Below are positions 7,443-16,111 of a stretch of 40,072 nt of DNA, in pieces. A program made the position numbers and the translations under genes. How positions within the stretch are numbered: the stretch's first letter is position 1; every line of letters starts with the position of its first letter. The notes beneath the pieces are model-generated. The model saw only the letters and a list, made by a program, of their open reading frames with translations, did not search any database and was not told the DNA's origin. The stretch lies in assembly GCA_024696155.1 (NCBI GenBank), contig JAILHD010000027.1, positions 1 through 40,072 on the forward strand, in the 5' to 3' direction. The stretch is from Treponema sp. GTDB taxonomy: Bacteria > Spirochaetota > Spirochaetia > Treponematales > Treponemataceae.

Positions 7443-8126
7443 ATGGCTGAGAATATTTTAAAAGAAGGTATAAAGCTATATAACGGCGGTAATTACTCCG
7501 ACGCTCTGGCGTTTTTTCTTTCACTTCCGGCAGACGACGCAATTGATAAAATGGAAGTTGCCTATTTTTTAGGACTCTGTTACACAAAACTTCAGAATTA
7601 TGACGAAGCTCTATTATTTTTAGAGCAGGTGGTTACCTCTGGCGGGCAGTTAGACCGTGTTTTACAGTGCCGATTTCTGCTTGCCGTAATCTATGCGCTT
7701 TCTGGACGTAAGCGTCTTGCCGACTTTGAACTTGGAAAACTTCTGGAAACAGGCTATAAACCTGCTTCTGTTTATGCTGCAATTGCTTTTGTTGCATGGG
7801 AACAGAATGATACAGAAAAATGCCTTTCTTACTACGAAAAATCTCTTGAAAATGATCCGGAAAATATTACCTCTCTTAACGGGCTTGGTTATGTTTTAGC
7901 TTATACAGAAAAGGATTTAACCCGTGCGCTTAGCCTTTGTAAGCAGGCCGTAAAAAGTGCTCCTAAATCTGCTGCCTGTCTTGATTCTCTGGGCTATGTT
8001 TATTACAAACTTGGCCTTTATGATGATGCAAAAAATTATCTTACCCAGGCAGAAAAAATTGACGGAGATAATCAGGATATTGCAAAACACTTAAGTGACC
8101 TTGTACATGCAGGGCGGAAATACTAA
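7443..8126 (+). CDS. Cytoplasmic TPR-repeat protein
   Basis: A 227-residue helical-repeat protein with no signal peptide. Tetratricopeptide units are clear at the C-terminal half (for example PENITSLNGLGYVLAYTEKD and SAACLDSLGYVYYKLGLYDD) and degenerate ones occur earlier (NGGNYSDALAFF, KLQNYDEALLFLEQ). Such proteins are scaffolds; no partner is named by the sequence. I place the start at ATG 7443 because the upstream TTG at 7431 would bury the ribosome site GGGTGGGA. Its stop codon overlaps the start of the next gene by one base (TAATG), so it probably works with that secreted TPR/NHL protein, although one is cytoplasmic and the other exported. Confidence 0.85.
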   Translation: MAENILKEGIKLYNGGNYSDALAFFLSLPADDAIDKMEVAYFLGLCYTKLQNYDEALLFLEQVVTSGGQLDRVLQCRFLLAVIYALSGRKRLADFELGKLLETGYKPASVYAAIAFVAWEQNDTEKCLSYYEKSLENDPENITSLNGLGYVLAYTEKDLTRALSLCKQAVKSAPKSAACLDSLGYVYYKLGLYDDAKNYLTQAEKIDGDNQDIAKHLSDLVHAGRKY

Positions 8127-10189
8127 TGAAAAAAAGTTTAAATTTAATTTTTAGTCTATTAATCTGTTCTTCTCTTTTTGCACAAAATATTACCTCTGAT
8201 GCAGGAATGACTGTTCCGGAGGACAGAATCCGAACAAGTAACGAAGGTTTTGCGTCAGAAGAATTCCGCCGTGGAGTTCAGGCTTATTACAAAGGCTCTT
8301 TTAATGAAGCCATTGTTCAGTTTGAAAAGGCACTTTCTTTTATGCCTAACGACAGTCTGATTCTGGACTGGCTTGGAAAATCTTACTACAAAACAGGACT
8401 TGAAGGTTCGGCACTTTCTTACTGGCAGTCGGCACAGGATAACGGTTATGGCGGAATCCTGCTTGCAAATAAAATAGAAGTTGTTCGTGAACGTCGCGTA
8501 ACTGGTGATGCAAACGAAAATCTTATGCGGCTTTCTGAGGCAGGAAGTTACCCTGGAGTGTTCAACGGAAATATGATTTATTCAGGGCCAATTTCAATTC
8601 TTCCAAATTACGACGGAACTTTCTGGATTGCAGCTTATAACACAAATAATCTGCTTCTTATGAATCAGAATGGAAGTGTAATTGACCGTATTGCGGGGCC
8701 TATTAATGGTTTTGACCGCCCTAGTGATATTATCCGCATGAAAGACGGTAATATTCTTGTTAGCGAAAGTGCAGGAAACAGACTTTCGCTTTTGAATCAG
8801 AAAGGACATTTTATAAAATACATTGGACAGAAAGGCCGTGATCTTGGCGGTCTTATAGGGCCTCAGTATCTTTCGTTAGATGGACTTTCCCGCATTTATG
8901 TAACTGATTTTGGAAACCGACGCGTTGATGTTTTTGATGCAGAAGGAAATCCTCTTTATTTTTTTGGTGGAAAATCTGCATATTTTGAAGGCCTGAAAGG
9001 TCCTACAGGAATTTGCGTGCTGGAAGATTCTGTTTTTGTTGCAGATTCAATCAGCGGCTGTATTTATGAATTTGACCGTGCCGGAAACTATATCCGTGAA
9101 CTTGTAGAAAAAAAGACTTTTAAAAAACCAGAAGCAATTAAACTCTGGAATAATTATCTTGTAGTTTGCGATCAGAATAAGGTAATTGCAGTAGATTCTC
9201 AGACTGGTTCTCTTTTTGAATATGTAAAGACAGGTAATGCGCCTTCCCGTGTAACAACCGCTGCTGTAGATGTAAATGAAAATCTTCTTGTAAGTGATTA
9301 TACGGCAAACGAAGTTTATGTAATGTCTAAACTATCTGAACTTGTTGGCGGACTTTTTGTTCAGATTGAACAGATTGATTCTTCTAAGTTTCCAGAAATT
9401 ACACTTGAAGTGCGTGTAGAAAACCGTCATCGTCAGCCTGTTGTGGGCCTGATGGAACAGAACTTTTATATTTCAGAAAAGAAGCAGCCTGTTCAGAATA
9501 TGAAGTTTATAGGTGCAGCTTCTAACAATACAGAAGCCGACATCACCCTTGTAATTGAACGTTCCAGAGAAAGCCTTTTGCATAAAACAGAGATTGAAAC
9601 TGCAGTGCGGGAACTCGCTGCCAGCATGAACGAAAAAGGTGTACTGCGCGTTGTTTCTGCAGGAAAGATTCCGGTAACAGAATATGTTGGAAGCCCTTTT
9701 GGGGTACGGAACTTTAGCCTTGATGCGTTAAAAAATCCTGTTTCTGATACTGTTGCAGTTGATCTTGCCCTGCGCCTTTCCAGCAATGATTTGATTAATG
9801 CTGCTAAAAAACGTGCAATTATCTTTATTTCCGGCGGTTCTGACAGTGCGCTTAATTTTGACAGCTATAATCTTTCTCAGCTTACAGCCTATATGTGCAA
9901 TAACTCGATTATGTTTTCTGTGATTCAGGTTACACAGGGTGCTGTAAATCCTAAGATAAGCTATATAAGCGAAAATACAAACGGGGATATGTACTATGTT
10001 TACCGCGAAGAAGGCCTTTCAAATATTGTAAATGAAATTATTCAGAGCCCGCAGGGAATCTATCAGCTTAGCTATATGTCTACGCAGACTTCAAACATGG
10101 GAGAAAAATATCTCCCTGCAGAAATTGAAGTTTATCTTTTGAATAGAAGTGGCCGCGACGAAACCGGTTATTTTGCTCCGCTTCTGTAA
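8126..10189 (+). CDS. Secreted TPR / NHL beta-propeller / vWA-like protein
   Basis: This 687-residue protein has a cleavable-looking signal peptide (MKKSLNLIFSLLICSSLFAQ). Residues about 45-115 contain two TPR units. Residues about 140-405 carry repeated NHL-type blades (such as FDRPSDIIRMKDGNILVSES and SLDGLSRIYVTDFGNRRVDV), predicting a beta-propeller. Residues about 420-470 look like a beta-sandwich linker, and 470-650 resemble a von Willebrand A fold (ADITLVIERSRES, later RAIIFISGGSDS). The metal-binding DxSxS motif reads ERSRES, so metal binding is doubtful. Location is likely periplasmic or surface. NHL/TPR proteins of this build are familiar in treponemes, but I know no demonstrated function. 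It is translationally coupled to the TPR gene before it. Confidence 0.8.
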   Translation: MKKSLNLIFSLLICSSLFAQNITSDAGMTVPEDRIRTSNEGFASEEFRRGVQAYYKGSFNEAIVQFEKALSFMPNDSLILDWLGKSYYKTGLEGSALSYWQSAQDNGYGGILLANKIEVVRERRVTGDANENLMRLSEAGSYPGVFNGNMIYSGPISILPNYDGTFWIAAYNTNNLLLMNQNGSVIDRIAGPINGFDRPSDIIRMKDGNILVSESAGNRLSLLNQKGHFIKYIGQKGRDLGGLIGPQYLSLDGLSRIYVTDFGNRRVDVFDAEGNPLYFFGGKSAYFEGLKGPTGICVLEDSVFVADSISGCIYEFDRAGNYIRELVEKKTFKKPEAIKLWNNYLVVCDQNKVIAVDSQTGSLFEYVKTGNAPSRVTTAAVDVNENLLVSDYTANEVYVMSKLSELVGGLFVQIEQIDSSKFPEITLEVRVENRHRQPVVGLMEQNFYISEKKQPVQNMKFIGAASNNTEADITLVIERSRESLLHKTEIETAVRELAASMNEKGVLRVVSAGKIPVTEYVGSPFGVRNFSLDALKNPVSDTVAVDLALRLSSNDLINAAKKRAIIFISGGSDSALNFDSYNLSQLTAYMCNNSIMFSVIQVTQGAVNPKISYISENTNGDMYYVYREEGLSNIVNEIIQSPQGIYQLSYMSTQTSNMGEKYLPAEIEVYLLNRSGRDETGYFAPLL

Positions 10190-10210
10190 GTTTTTTCTTT
10201 ACATGAGTCT

Positions 10211-13200
10211 CTAGAATTCAGCTTTTCCACCAACAGAAAAACTGATTCCAAGGGTATTTGCAAGATTGCTATAATATTTAAAGTCTATTCCAAGGCCTGT
10301 TGACATTGTAAAGTGCCTTAAAAACTTTGCTTCTACAGTGTGTGCATAGGAATAGACCTGTTTTTTTGTGCGTTCTGCCTTAGAGATTTCAAAGTTTATA
10401 GTTTCTTTTCTTGTAATTCCAAATTCTGTTTCGCGTGCTTTTTCTGAAACAATTTTAGCAATTTCTACAACTGGCGTTGATTTTCCTTCGTGCTGCCAGA
10501 TAACTGTTGTTTTTCCGCTGTAATCAAGATTTGTTTCTATGGAGGCATCCAGCGCTGTTTTTATGGTGTTTTTATTGTCTATGTAAAAAAGAACCTGTGT
10601 GTACCAGGCGGCAAGATATGTTGTGTTTTCCGGGGCGTCGGCAGGGATTTTTACAATTCCTGTTAGGCTTGTAATCAGTTCGTCCTGATTGTACCATGTA
10701 AAAAGCGGATGAAAGCTTTCGCGGCCAAAATTATTTATAGAGTTATTTGTAAGGGTTGTGCGCAGCTGGTAAACGTCGCTTATTTTTACGGCGGAAGTAA
10801 GGTCTCTGGTGATGGCAAAGGTTGCGGTAGAAGGCACTAAAATATCTTTTGGCGTATTATAAAGTCTTCGGCTCCAGAAAGCTTCATATTTTGTGGAGTA
10901 AGAAAGTTTTTGTGTGACCGTAGTTTTTTTATTTTCTATATGAGTGCCTAAATTGTGCTGGAAAAGGTCGTAAAATGGCACGGTTGCATAAAGATACGAA
11001 CGGTCTTTCTGGGTGGCAAAAAGTTTTTCTGTATCAGAAAAATATGAGCCTTGAATGTCGCTTACGTTTTTTGTTCCAGATGCTGTTTTTGAAAGAGAGA
11101 TTTTAAAATTATTAGATTTTAGCTGGAACGGAACTTCAAGAATAAAGCCTTCTGTATCTGAATAAGTGTTTTCTCCGCTTGCAGAAGACTCTGCTTCCAG
11201 ATTATAGGTGAGTGCAGGTTTTAAGTTTGCAGGTCTTAGTTTTACAAGCGCCTTAGAAAGGTATTTTTCTGATTTTGAAATTGCAAAATCTTCTCCTGTT
11301 GAAAATTCAAAGTTTGTGATTTCGCGCCAGCCTTCAAAGTAATTATTTGTATTAAAGGTTTGTGATGCAGCCTTTTTTGTATTTATTTTCTGACTGAATT
11401 GTGCGCTTTGTGATATTTCTAAAATCCACGGAGAAAATTTATAGCCAAGGTTTGCATTTTGAGTTTGTGTGGCCCATGAATTTTGTGCTTTTGTATCTGC
11501 ATTAATTGTTAGCGGTATATTTAAGTCCTTAAAATCAAAGTTGAGGATGTTCTGCTTTTTCAAGTTTTTGTCATCATGATTAAAGCGATAAGTTTCTTCA
11601 AAAGTTGCAATTTTTTGAAGTTCGCCGTCAGTTTTGATGGAATGTCCTGCATTCTTAAAAAGATTGTAATCAGTAGCATTAGAAGTGGTTGAAATTGTGG
11701 CATCCGCGCTTAATTCAATGCCTGCAATTGTGATTTTACCGTCGGCCGTTGATGTCATTGCACCTTGCTTTTGAGAATCTTCGGTGGCATTTTTTACAGC
11801 CCGGCTTCCGCTCTGTGTTGAATCAATTGTAAAAGCGGCATTTTTTATTACAGAAGAAATTTCATCTTTTTTTAATTCCAGCTTAGTGTGATGCTGGGCG
11901 GTAAGATTCAGACTTGCATTTGAGTAGTAAAGATTATCAACGTAGAAAGTGCCGCTTTTAATAAGATTTCCATCAGAGATTGTGTCAAAAACGATTTTCA
12001 TACGTGACGGAATATTTTTTGAATTGATTTCAAGTTTGTAATTGTCTGACGAAAGTTCTGTTCCATTTATGCTTACAGTTTTATCTATAAGATTTATGCA
12101 AAGACTGTTCCAGCTGAACGTATCAGAAATATATTCATTAATATTTTGGATAGAAAGCTTGATTCCTGTTTTACCGTCTTTTTCTGCGGAATTTGCTGAG
12201 TTATCAAGAATAAGGTAGAAGGCCTCTTCTTTGCCTGTAAGAGTAGTTGCTTCTGCCGATGATTTTTGATAAGCAAAGTCAAAATTAATCTTGCTGTAAT
12301 TAGAAAAATCTGCGGGTTCAAAATAGCTTAGTGCGGTAATTTGTGATTTATCTGCAGAAATTTTTGAGGTGTCTAAAATCTTCCAGTTAATTTGAGAACT
12401 GAAATTTTCATTTTTTACAAGTTCATCAGACGACGGACTTGAAGTTCTGGAACTTGTGGTTTGCAGAATAATCTCTTCGTCTGCCTTTGCATAAATGCTT
12501 TGGAGAGTTGGCTTATACTTTCCAAAATAAATTTTACCTTTGTTATCTCCAGCTGCTTTTGCTGTATCTGTCTGCAAAATGATAAGGCGTGCATCGTGAT
12601 TTGATGACAGTTTTGCGCGGTCTTCATCATAAAGTTTAATTACAACACTTTGTGGAGTTTTTGACGTCAGGTCGATTCCTTTAACTGTTTTTTCATCTGT
12701 TCCAGTGAGTTTCCAGGTGGAAATGCCTTCTGAATCTTCGCCGGTAAATTCGCTTTCGGCTTTTACGCCAAGCTGAAGATAAACTTCGTAGCTTTCTGCA
12801 TTCGCCGGGGAAAAATCCGGGGTAAGATTAATTTCCAGTTCACTTGCGCTGGAAATATTTTCTGAAATTTTTATATCAACTGCTGCCCAGGCTCCGCTTG
12901 CAATACCTGTAAAATCCCACGCCAGAGGAATTTTATAGCCTTTAGAATCAGTTTCGCCGCCATGCTTAAGAATTGTTCCATTTTGTGCCTGATAAAGATG
13001 TTTTTGAGAGGTTGGATCGGCTTCTAAGTTTAAAACTGGATCTGCTTTTGTTGTATATCCTGCCGTGCTGGAAAGATAATAATACTGCGGGACATAATCC
13101 TGCTGTTCACTTACTAAAAGCGCGCCTGCTGCATTTTGTGTTGTTAAAGATGCAGAAAGCTGTTCTGTGATTTTTATATTTTCGCCTTCGTATTTTAAGC

Positions 13201-16111
13201 CACCAGAAAGGGCTGCAAAACCATTTTTTAAGTTATCCTTAATAGAGTATTTTTCCTGAACGCTAACTGGCCAGGTTGCCGTAACTGCTACATCGCCTGT
13301 TAGTTTTTCTGAAAAATTGTAGATAAAACCGGCACCGCCAGAAACAGAGCCGCTTCCAAAATTGCTGCTGTCTTCCTGCCACATAATGTAGATTTTATCT
13401 GTGTTTCCTACGCTGCCTGAAAGCTCAACTTTTCCTGAATCAGAAGAATATTTTGCACCCGTATCTAAGATTCCGTTTTTATAAACAAGAACTGTTCCCT
13501 CTGCGGCTTTTGTGCCGATTAAAATCTCAGAAACAGGGGAGTAAGAACGTACAAGAATTACAATGTCGCTGCCATTCTTTAAGTTCAGATATACTTCTGG
13601 AGTTTCTTTTGCTAACGGAAAGCGATTTTCTGCCAGCTGGAGAGATATATTTGTAGAAGAAAGTGATGAAAGTCGCGCAAATTTATGATTTTCTGAAAAA
13701 AAGTCATCTTTTACGCTGGAAAAATTTTCTGTAAGTTCATCAACGCTGTATTCAGAAACTTCTTCTTCGCTGTTTTCATAAATAACAGAAATATCTGCGT
13801 CCTGTGTAATTCCAAGATCGTAAAACGAGGCACAAATATATGGCGAAAGTTTTACGGGATGCTGGATGATGAGGGCATTTGTTCCATCTATTGTAGATAA
13901 AAGTTTGTCGCCGGAGAGGGCATAGGAAGACATGTCATAGTCTTCAAAAAGATTATTTATATCTGTGGTAAAGTCTGCTGTTGCGTCTTTTATAGCGTTT
14001 AAATCTGCATTTGAATTAAACGTCACCAGTACTTCTGGAGTCTTTCCTTCACTGCGGCCAGCATTTGCAGAAGATGAAAGAACAATCATACTCTGGCTTT
14101 CTATGATTATATAATCAGAGTTTGAAAGTTTTTTATACTTCTTTTTATTTGCATCGGTGTAAGTTCCGCTGCTGGATTCTACATAAATATCTTTTACAGC
14201 AGAAAGTGATGATGCGGCATCTTCTGGAAAAACAAATCTGCTTCCGCGCATAAAATCTTCCGGCTTAATGTTTACATCTGTTACACTGTTCATGCCGTAA
14301 AAAGTTGCAGTTTTAGTCTGTGTCATATCGTAACGGAGCATAAAGTCTGCTGCCCATCGATTGTCTAAAAAGTCTTCAAAATGCAGGGAAAGTCCTGGTG
14401 CCTGATTGTCACCGCCTTTTAAGCCGTAACCAAAAAAATCTGCAGAATACGAGTTTTTCATAAAAATATTTCTGTTAGAAAGTCGGGCTTCCCGTAAATA
14501 TCCATTTCCTTTGTAAGTTACGGCGTATGTATTCTTCTTAAACTCGTCTGCAAAACTTGCTTCAAAGAACCAGGTATTGTTTAAGTTTATGATGGCTGTA
14601 AGGTCAATTGCCTGCTTAAAAACAGGTACTCCGGGTGAAAATGTAACGGCTTTGGAATCCTGACCTTCATCATCAGTGCCCCCAAAACTCCATAAAAGGT
14701 TTCCTTCAAAAAGTCCCTGCCAGTATCCGTTCAAAGAAAAATCTACGTGATTTTTATCGCTTAAGTCCCACGAATATAGAGTGTCGGGATTTTTGTTTAC
14801 TGCTTCAGACGGAAAAACATCAGGAAGAACTGCTCCAGCTCCGCTTTCTGCAACGCTTGTGTAAGTCTGTGCTGAATTTTTTGAAGGTATAAACGTACCC
14901 GCAAGAATTGCAAGCAAAACTGCCCTAAGTGTTCGTGCCTTCTGCACTCTGATTTCGGGATGTTTTTTTTCCAGATTTAATATTGCCTTTTCTACAGCCT
15001 GCTTTTTTTTGCTTCCGTCATCAAAAAGAGTCTGCTGCACAGGCTTTTCGTCTTTAGAAACGTTTTCAAAGCCTACGCCCAAAAGCCTTATGCCTTCTCC
15101 TTCTGAATATTTTTTTTCAAAAAGTGATTTTACGACGTCAAAAAAAGAATCAAGAGTAAGAATATTAGAATCTGAAGTCTGCTGCACTGTTATTGTTTTA
15201 AAATCATTGTAACGGATTTTTACCATTACGGTGCGCGAATAGCTTTCTTCTCTTAAGAGTCTGAAAAATACTTCGTGCGAAAGTTCCATAAGGGCTGTTT
15301 CTGCCGCATAAGAATTTGTTAAATCAATTGGAAATGTTCTTTCCGCACTTATAGAATGGCTCTTCCGTTCCCTTTTAAAAACTCCCGCGCCCCCGCAGTA
15401 CATAATATCCCACAAAAAAGCGGCAGTATTTTTTCCAAACTGAAACTCCAGCGTTTCCAAATCGCGCAAAAGTATATCGGCGGTTGAATAAATTCCACCC
15501 TTGTTCAGTGCCTCCAGCGTTTTTGCACCTATGCCCCATACCTTGTTTAAGGGCAGTCGTTTCATAAAGTTCTGTTCGTTTTCCTGTCCTGGTTCAACAA
15601 AGTAAAATCCGTCTGGTTTTTTGTAGCCTGAAGCAATTTTTGCAAGATATTTAGTTCGTGCAAGCCCAATGCTAACTGTAAGACCAGTTTCTGCTTTTAC
15701 GCGCGCTTTTATTTTTTGAGCTGTTTGCCATGGCTCTCCAAAAAGTTTTTCAGTTCCTGTAAGGTCAATAAACGCCTCATCAATTGACATCTGTTCCACG
15801 TCTGGAGAGTAGTCTCTAAAAATCTGCATGATTTTATAAGAAATTTCTTCGTAGCGGTCCATTCGCGGATGAACAAAAATACCTTGCGGACACAATTTAA
15901 AAGCCTGAAAACCTGGCATTGCAGAATGAACACCAAATTTGCGGGCTTCATACGAGGCTGTAGAAACTACACTTCGTTTTTCGTTTGGATTTCCACCAAC
16001 AATAACGGGCTTTCCTCTGTATTCAGGATGATCAAGCTGTTCGACAGAAGCAAAAAAAGCGTCTAAATCAACATGTAAAAACCACGCTTTGGCGGAAATC
16101 TGTTCTGTCAT
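10211..16111 (-). CDS. dinB: DNA polymerase IV open reading frame continuing in frame into a large outer-membrane-type protein
   Basis: One 1,966-codon frame without a stop joins two unlike proteins. Residues 1 to about 393 are a complete Y-family polymerase (error-prone lesion bypass): catalytic Asp15 and Asp17 (VDLDAFFASVE), the SIDEAF pair, the fingers and little-finger regions, and a beta-clamp motif (QQTLFDD) near residue 365, followed by a typical DinB tail. From residue 389 the frame reads like a new protein: a signal-peptide-like start, then about 1,550 Ser/Thr/Asn-rich, strand-forming residues ending in an amphipathic strand with terminal Phe (GISFSVGGKAEF), as in outer-membrane barrels. 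The start overlaps the upstream membrane-protein gene by 4 bases (ATGA). A polymerase tethered to a barrel is implausible, so I infer two products: DinB and a ~1,578-residue exported protein starting at an internal GTG. Confidence 0.85.
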   Translation of the reverse strand: MTEQISAKAWFLHVDLDAFFASVEQLDHPEYRGKPVIVGGNPNEKRSVVSTASYEARKFGVHSAMPGFQAFKLCPQGIFVHPRMDRYEEISYKIMQIFRDYSPDVEQMSIDEAFIDLTGTEKLFGEPWQTAQKIKARVKAETGLTVSIGLARTKYLAKIASGYKKPDGFYFVEPGQENEQNFMKRLPLNKVWGIGAKTLEALNKGGIYSTADILLRDLETLEFQFGKNTAAFLWDIMYCGGAGVFKRERKSHSISAERTFPIDLTNSYAAETALMELSHEVFFRLLREESYSRTVMVKIRYNDFKTITVQQTSDSNILTLDSFFDVVKSLFEKKYSEGEGIRLLGVGFENVSKDEKPVQQTLFDDGSKKKQAVEKAILNLEKKHPEIRVQKARTLRAVLLAILAGTFIPSKNSAQTYTSVAESGAGAVLPDVFPSEAVNKNPDTLYSWDLSDKNHVDFSLNGYWQGLFEGNLLWSFGGTDDEGQDSKAVTFSPGVPVFKQAIDLTAIINLNNTWFFEASFADEFKKNTYAVTYKGNGYLREARLSNRNIFMKNSYSADFFGYGLKGGDNQAPGLSLHFEDFLDNRWAADFMLRYDMTQTKTATFYGMNSVTDVNIKPEDFMRGSRFVFPEDAASSLSAVKDIYVESSSGTYTDANKKKYKKLSNSDYIIIESQSMIVLSSSANAGRSEGKTPEVLVTFNSNADLNAIKDATADFTTDINNLFEDYDMSSYALSGDKLLSTIDGTNALIIQHPVKLSPYICASFYDLGITQDADISVIYENSEEEVSEYSVDELTENFSSVKDDFFSENHKFARLSSLSSTNISLQLAENRFPLAKETPEVYLNLKNGSDIVILVRSYSPVSEILIGTKAAEGTVLVYKNGILDTGAKYSSDSGKVELSGSVGNTDKIYIMWQEDSSNFGSGSVSGGAGFIYNFSEKLTGDVAVTATWPVSVQEKYSIKDNLKNGFAALSGGLKYEGENIKITEQLSASLTTQNAAGALLVSEQQDYVPQYYYLSSTAGYTTKADPVLNLEADPTSQKHLYQAQNGTILKHGGETDSKGYKIPLAWDFTGIASGAWAAVDIKISENISSASELEINLTPDFSPANAESYEVYLQLGVKAESEFTGEDSEGISTWKLTGTDEKTVKGIDLTSKTPQSVVIKLYDEDRAKLSSNHDARLIILQTDTAKAAGDNKGKIYFGKYKPTLQSIYAKADEEIILQTTSSRTSSPSSDELVKNENFSSQINWKILDTSKISADKSQITALSYFEPADFSNYSKINFDFAYQKSSAEATTLTGKEEAFYLILDNSANSAEKDGKTGIKLSIQNINEYISDTFSWNSLCINLIDKTVSINGTELSSDNYKLEINSKNIPSRMKIVFDTISDGNLIKSGTFYVDNLYYSNASLNLTAQHHTKLELKKDEISSVIKNAAFTIDSTQSGSRAVKNATEDSQKQGAMTSTADGKITIAGIELSADATISTTSNATDYNLFKNAGHSIKTDGELQKIATFEETYRFNHDDKNLKKQNILNFDFKDLNIPLTINADTKAQNSWATQTQNANLGYKFSPWILEISQSAQFSQKINTKKAASQTFNTNNYFEGWREITNFEFSTGEDFAISKSEKYLSKALVKLRPANLKPALTYNLEAESSASGENTYSDTEGFILEVPFQLKSNNFKISLSKTASGTKNVSDIQGSYFSDTEKLFATQKDRSYLYATVPFYDLFQHNLGTHIENKKTTVTQKLSYSTKYEAFWSRRLYNTPKDILVPSTATFAITRDLTSAVKISDVYQLRTTLTNNSINNFGRESFHPLFTWYNQDELITSLTGIVKIPADAPENTTYLAAWYTQVLFYIDNKNTIKTALDASIETNLDYSGKTTVIWQHEGKSTPVVEIAKIVSEKARETEFGITRKETINFEISKAERTKKQVYSYAHTVEAKFLRHFTMSTGLGIDFKYYSNLANTLGISFSVGGKAEF
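14864..14947 (-). other. Internal GTG start and signal peptide of the outer-membrane portion
   Basis: GTG at 14947-14945 is codon 389 of the long frame. Reading from it gives a basic n-region (QKARTLR), a hydrophobic core (AVLLAILAGTFI) and a small-residue region (SKNSAQT) suitable for signal peptidase I near residue 27. Two A8 runs (minus strand, 15010-15003 and 14970-14963) lie just before it; a one-base slip at the first would end the polymerase at a nearby TAG. DinB-like sequence continues in frame across both runs, so a simple sequencing indel there is unlikely. No good ribosome site precedes the GTG. Confidence 0.55.

Noticed and set aside
5472..10850. Repeated string AGAAGGCACTAAAAT at about 5478 and 10829
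   Set aside because: Both encode Ile-Leu-Val-Pro-Ser on the minus strand in lnt and in the outer-membrane protein; a chance codon match with no flanking repeat.
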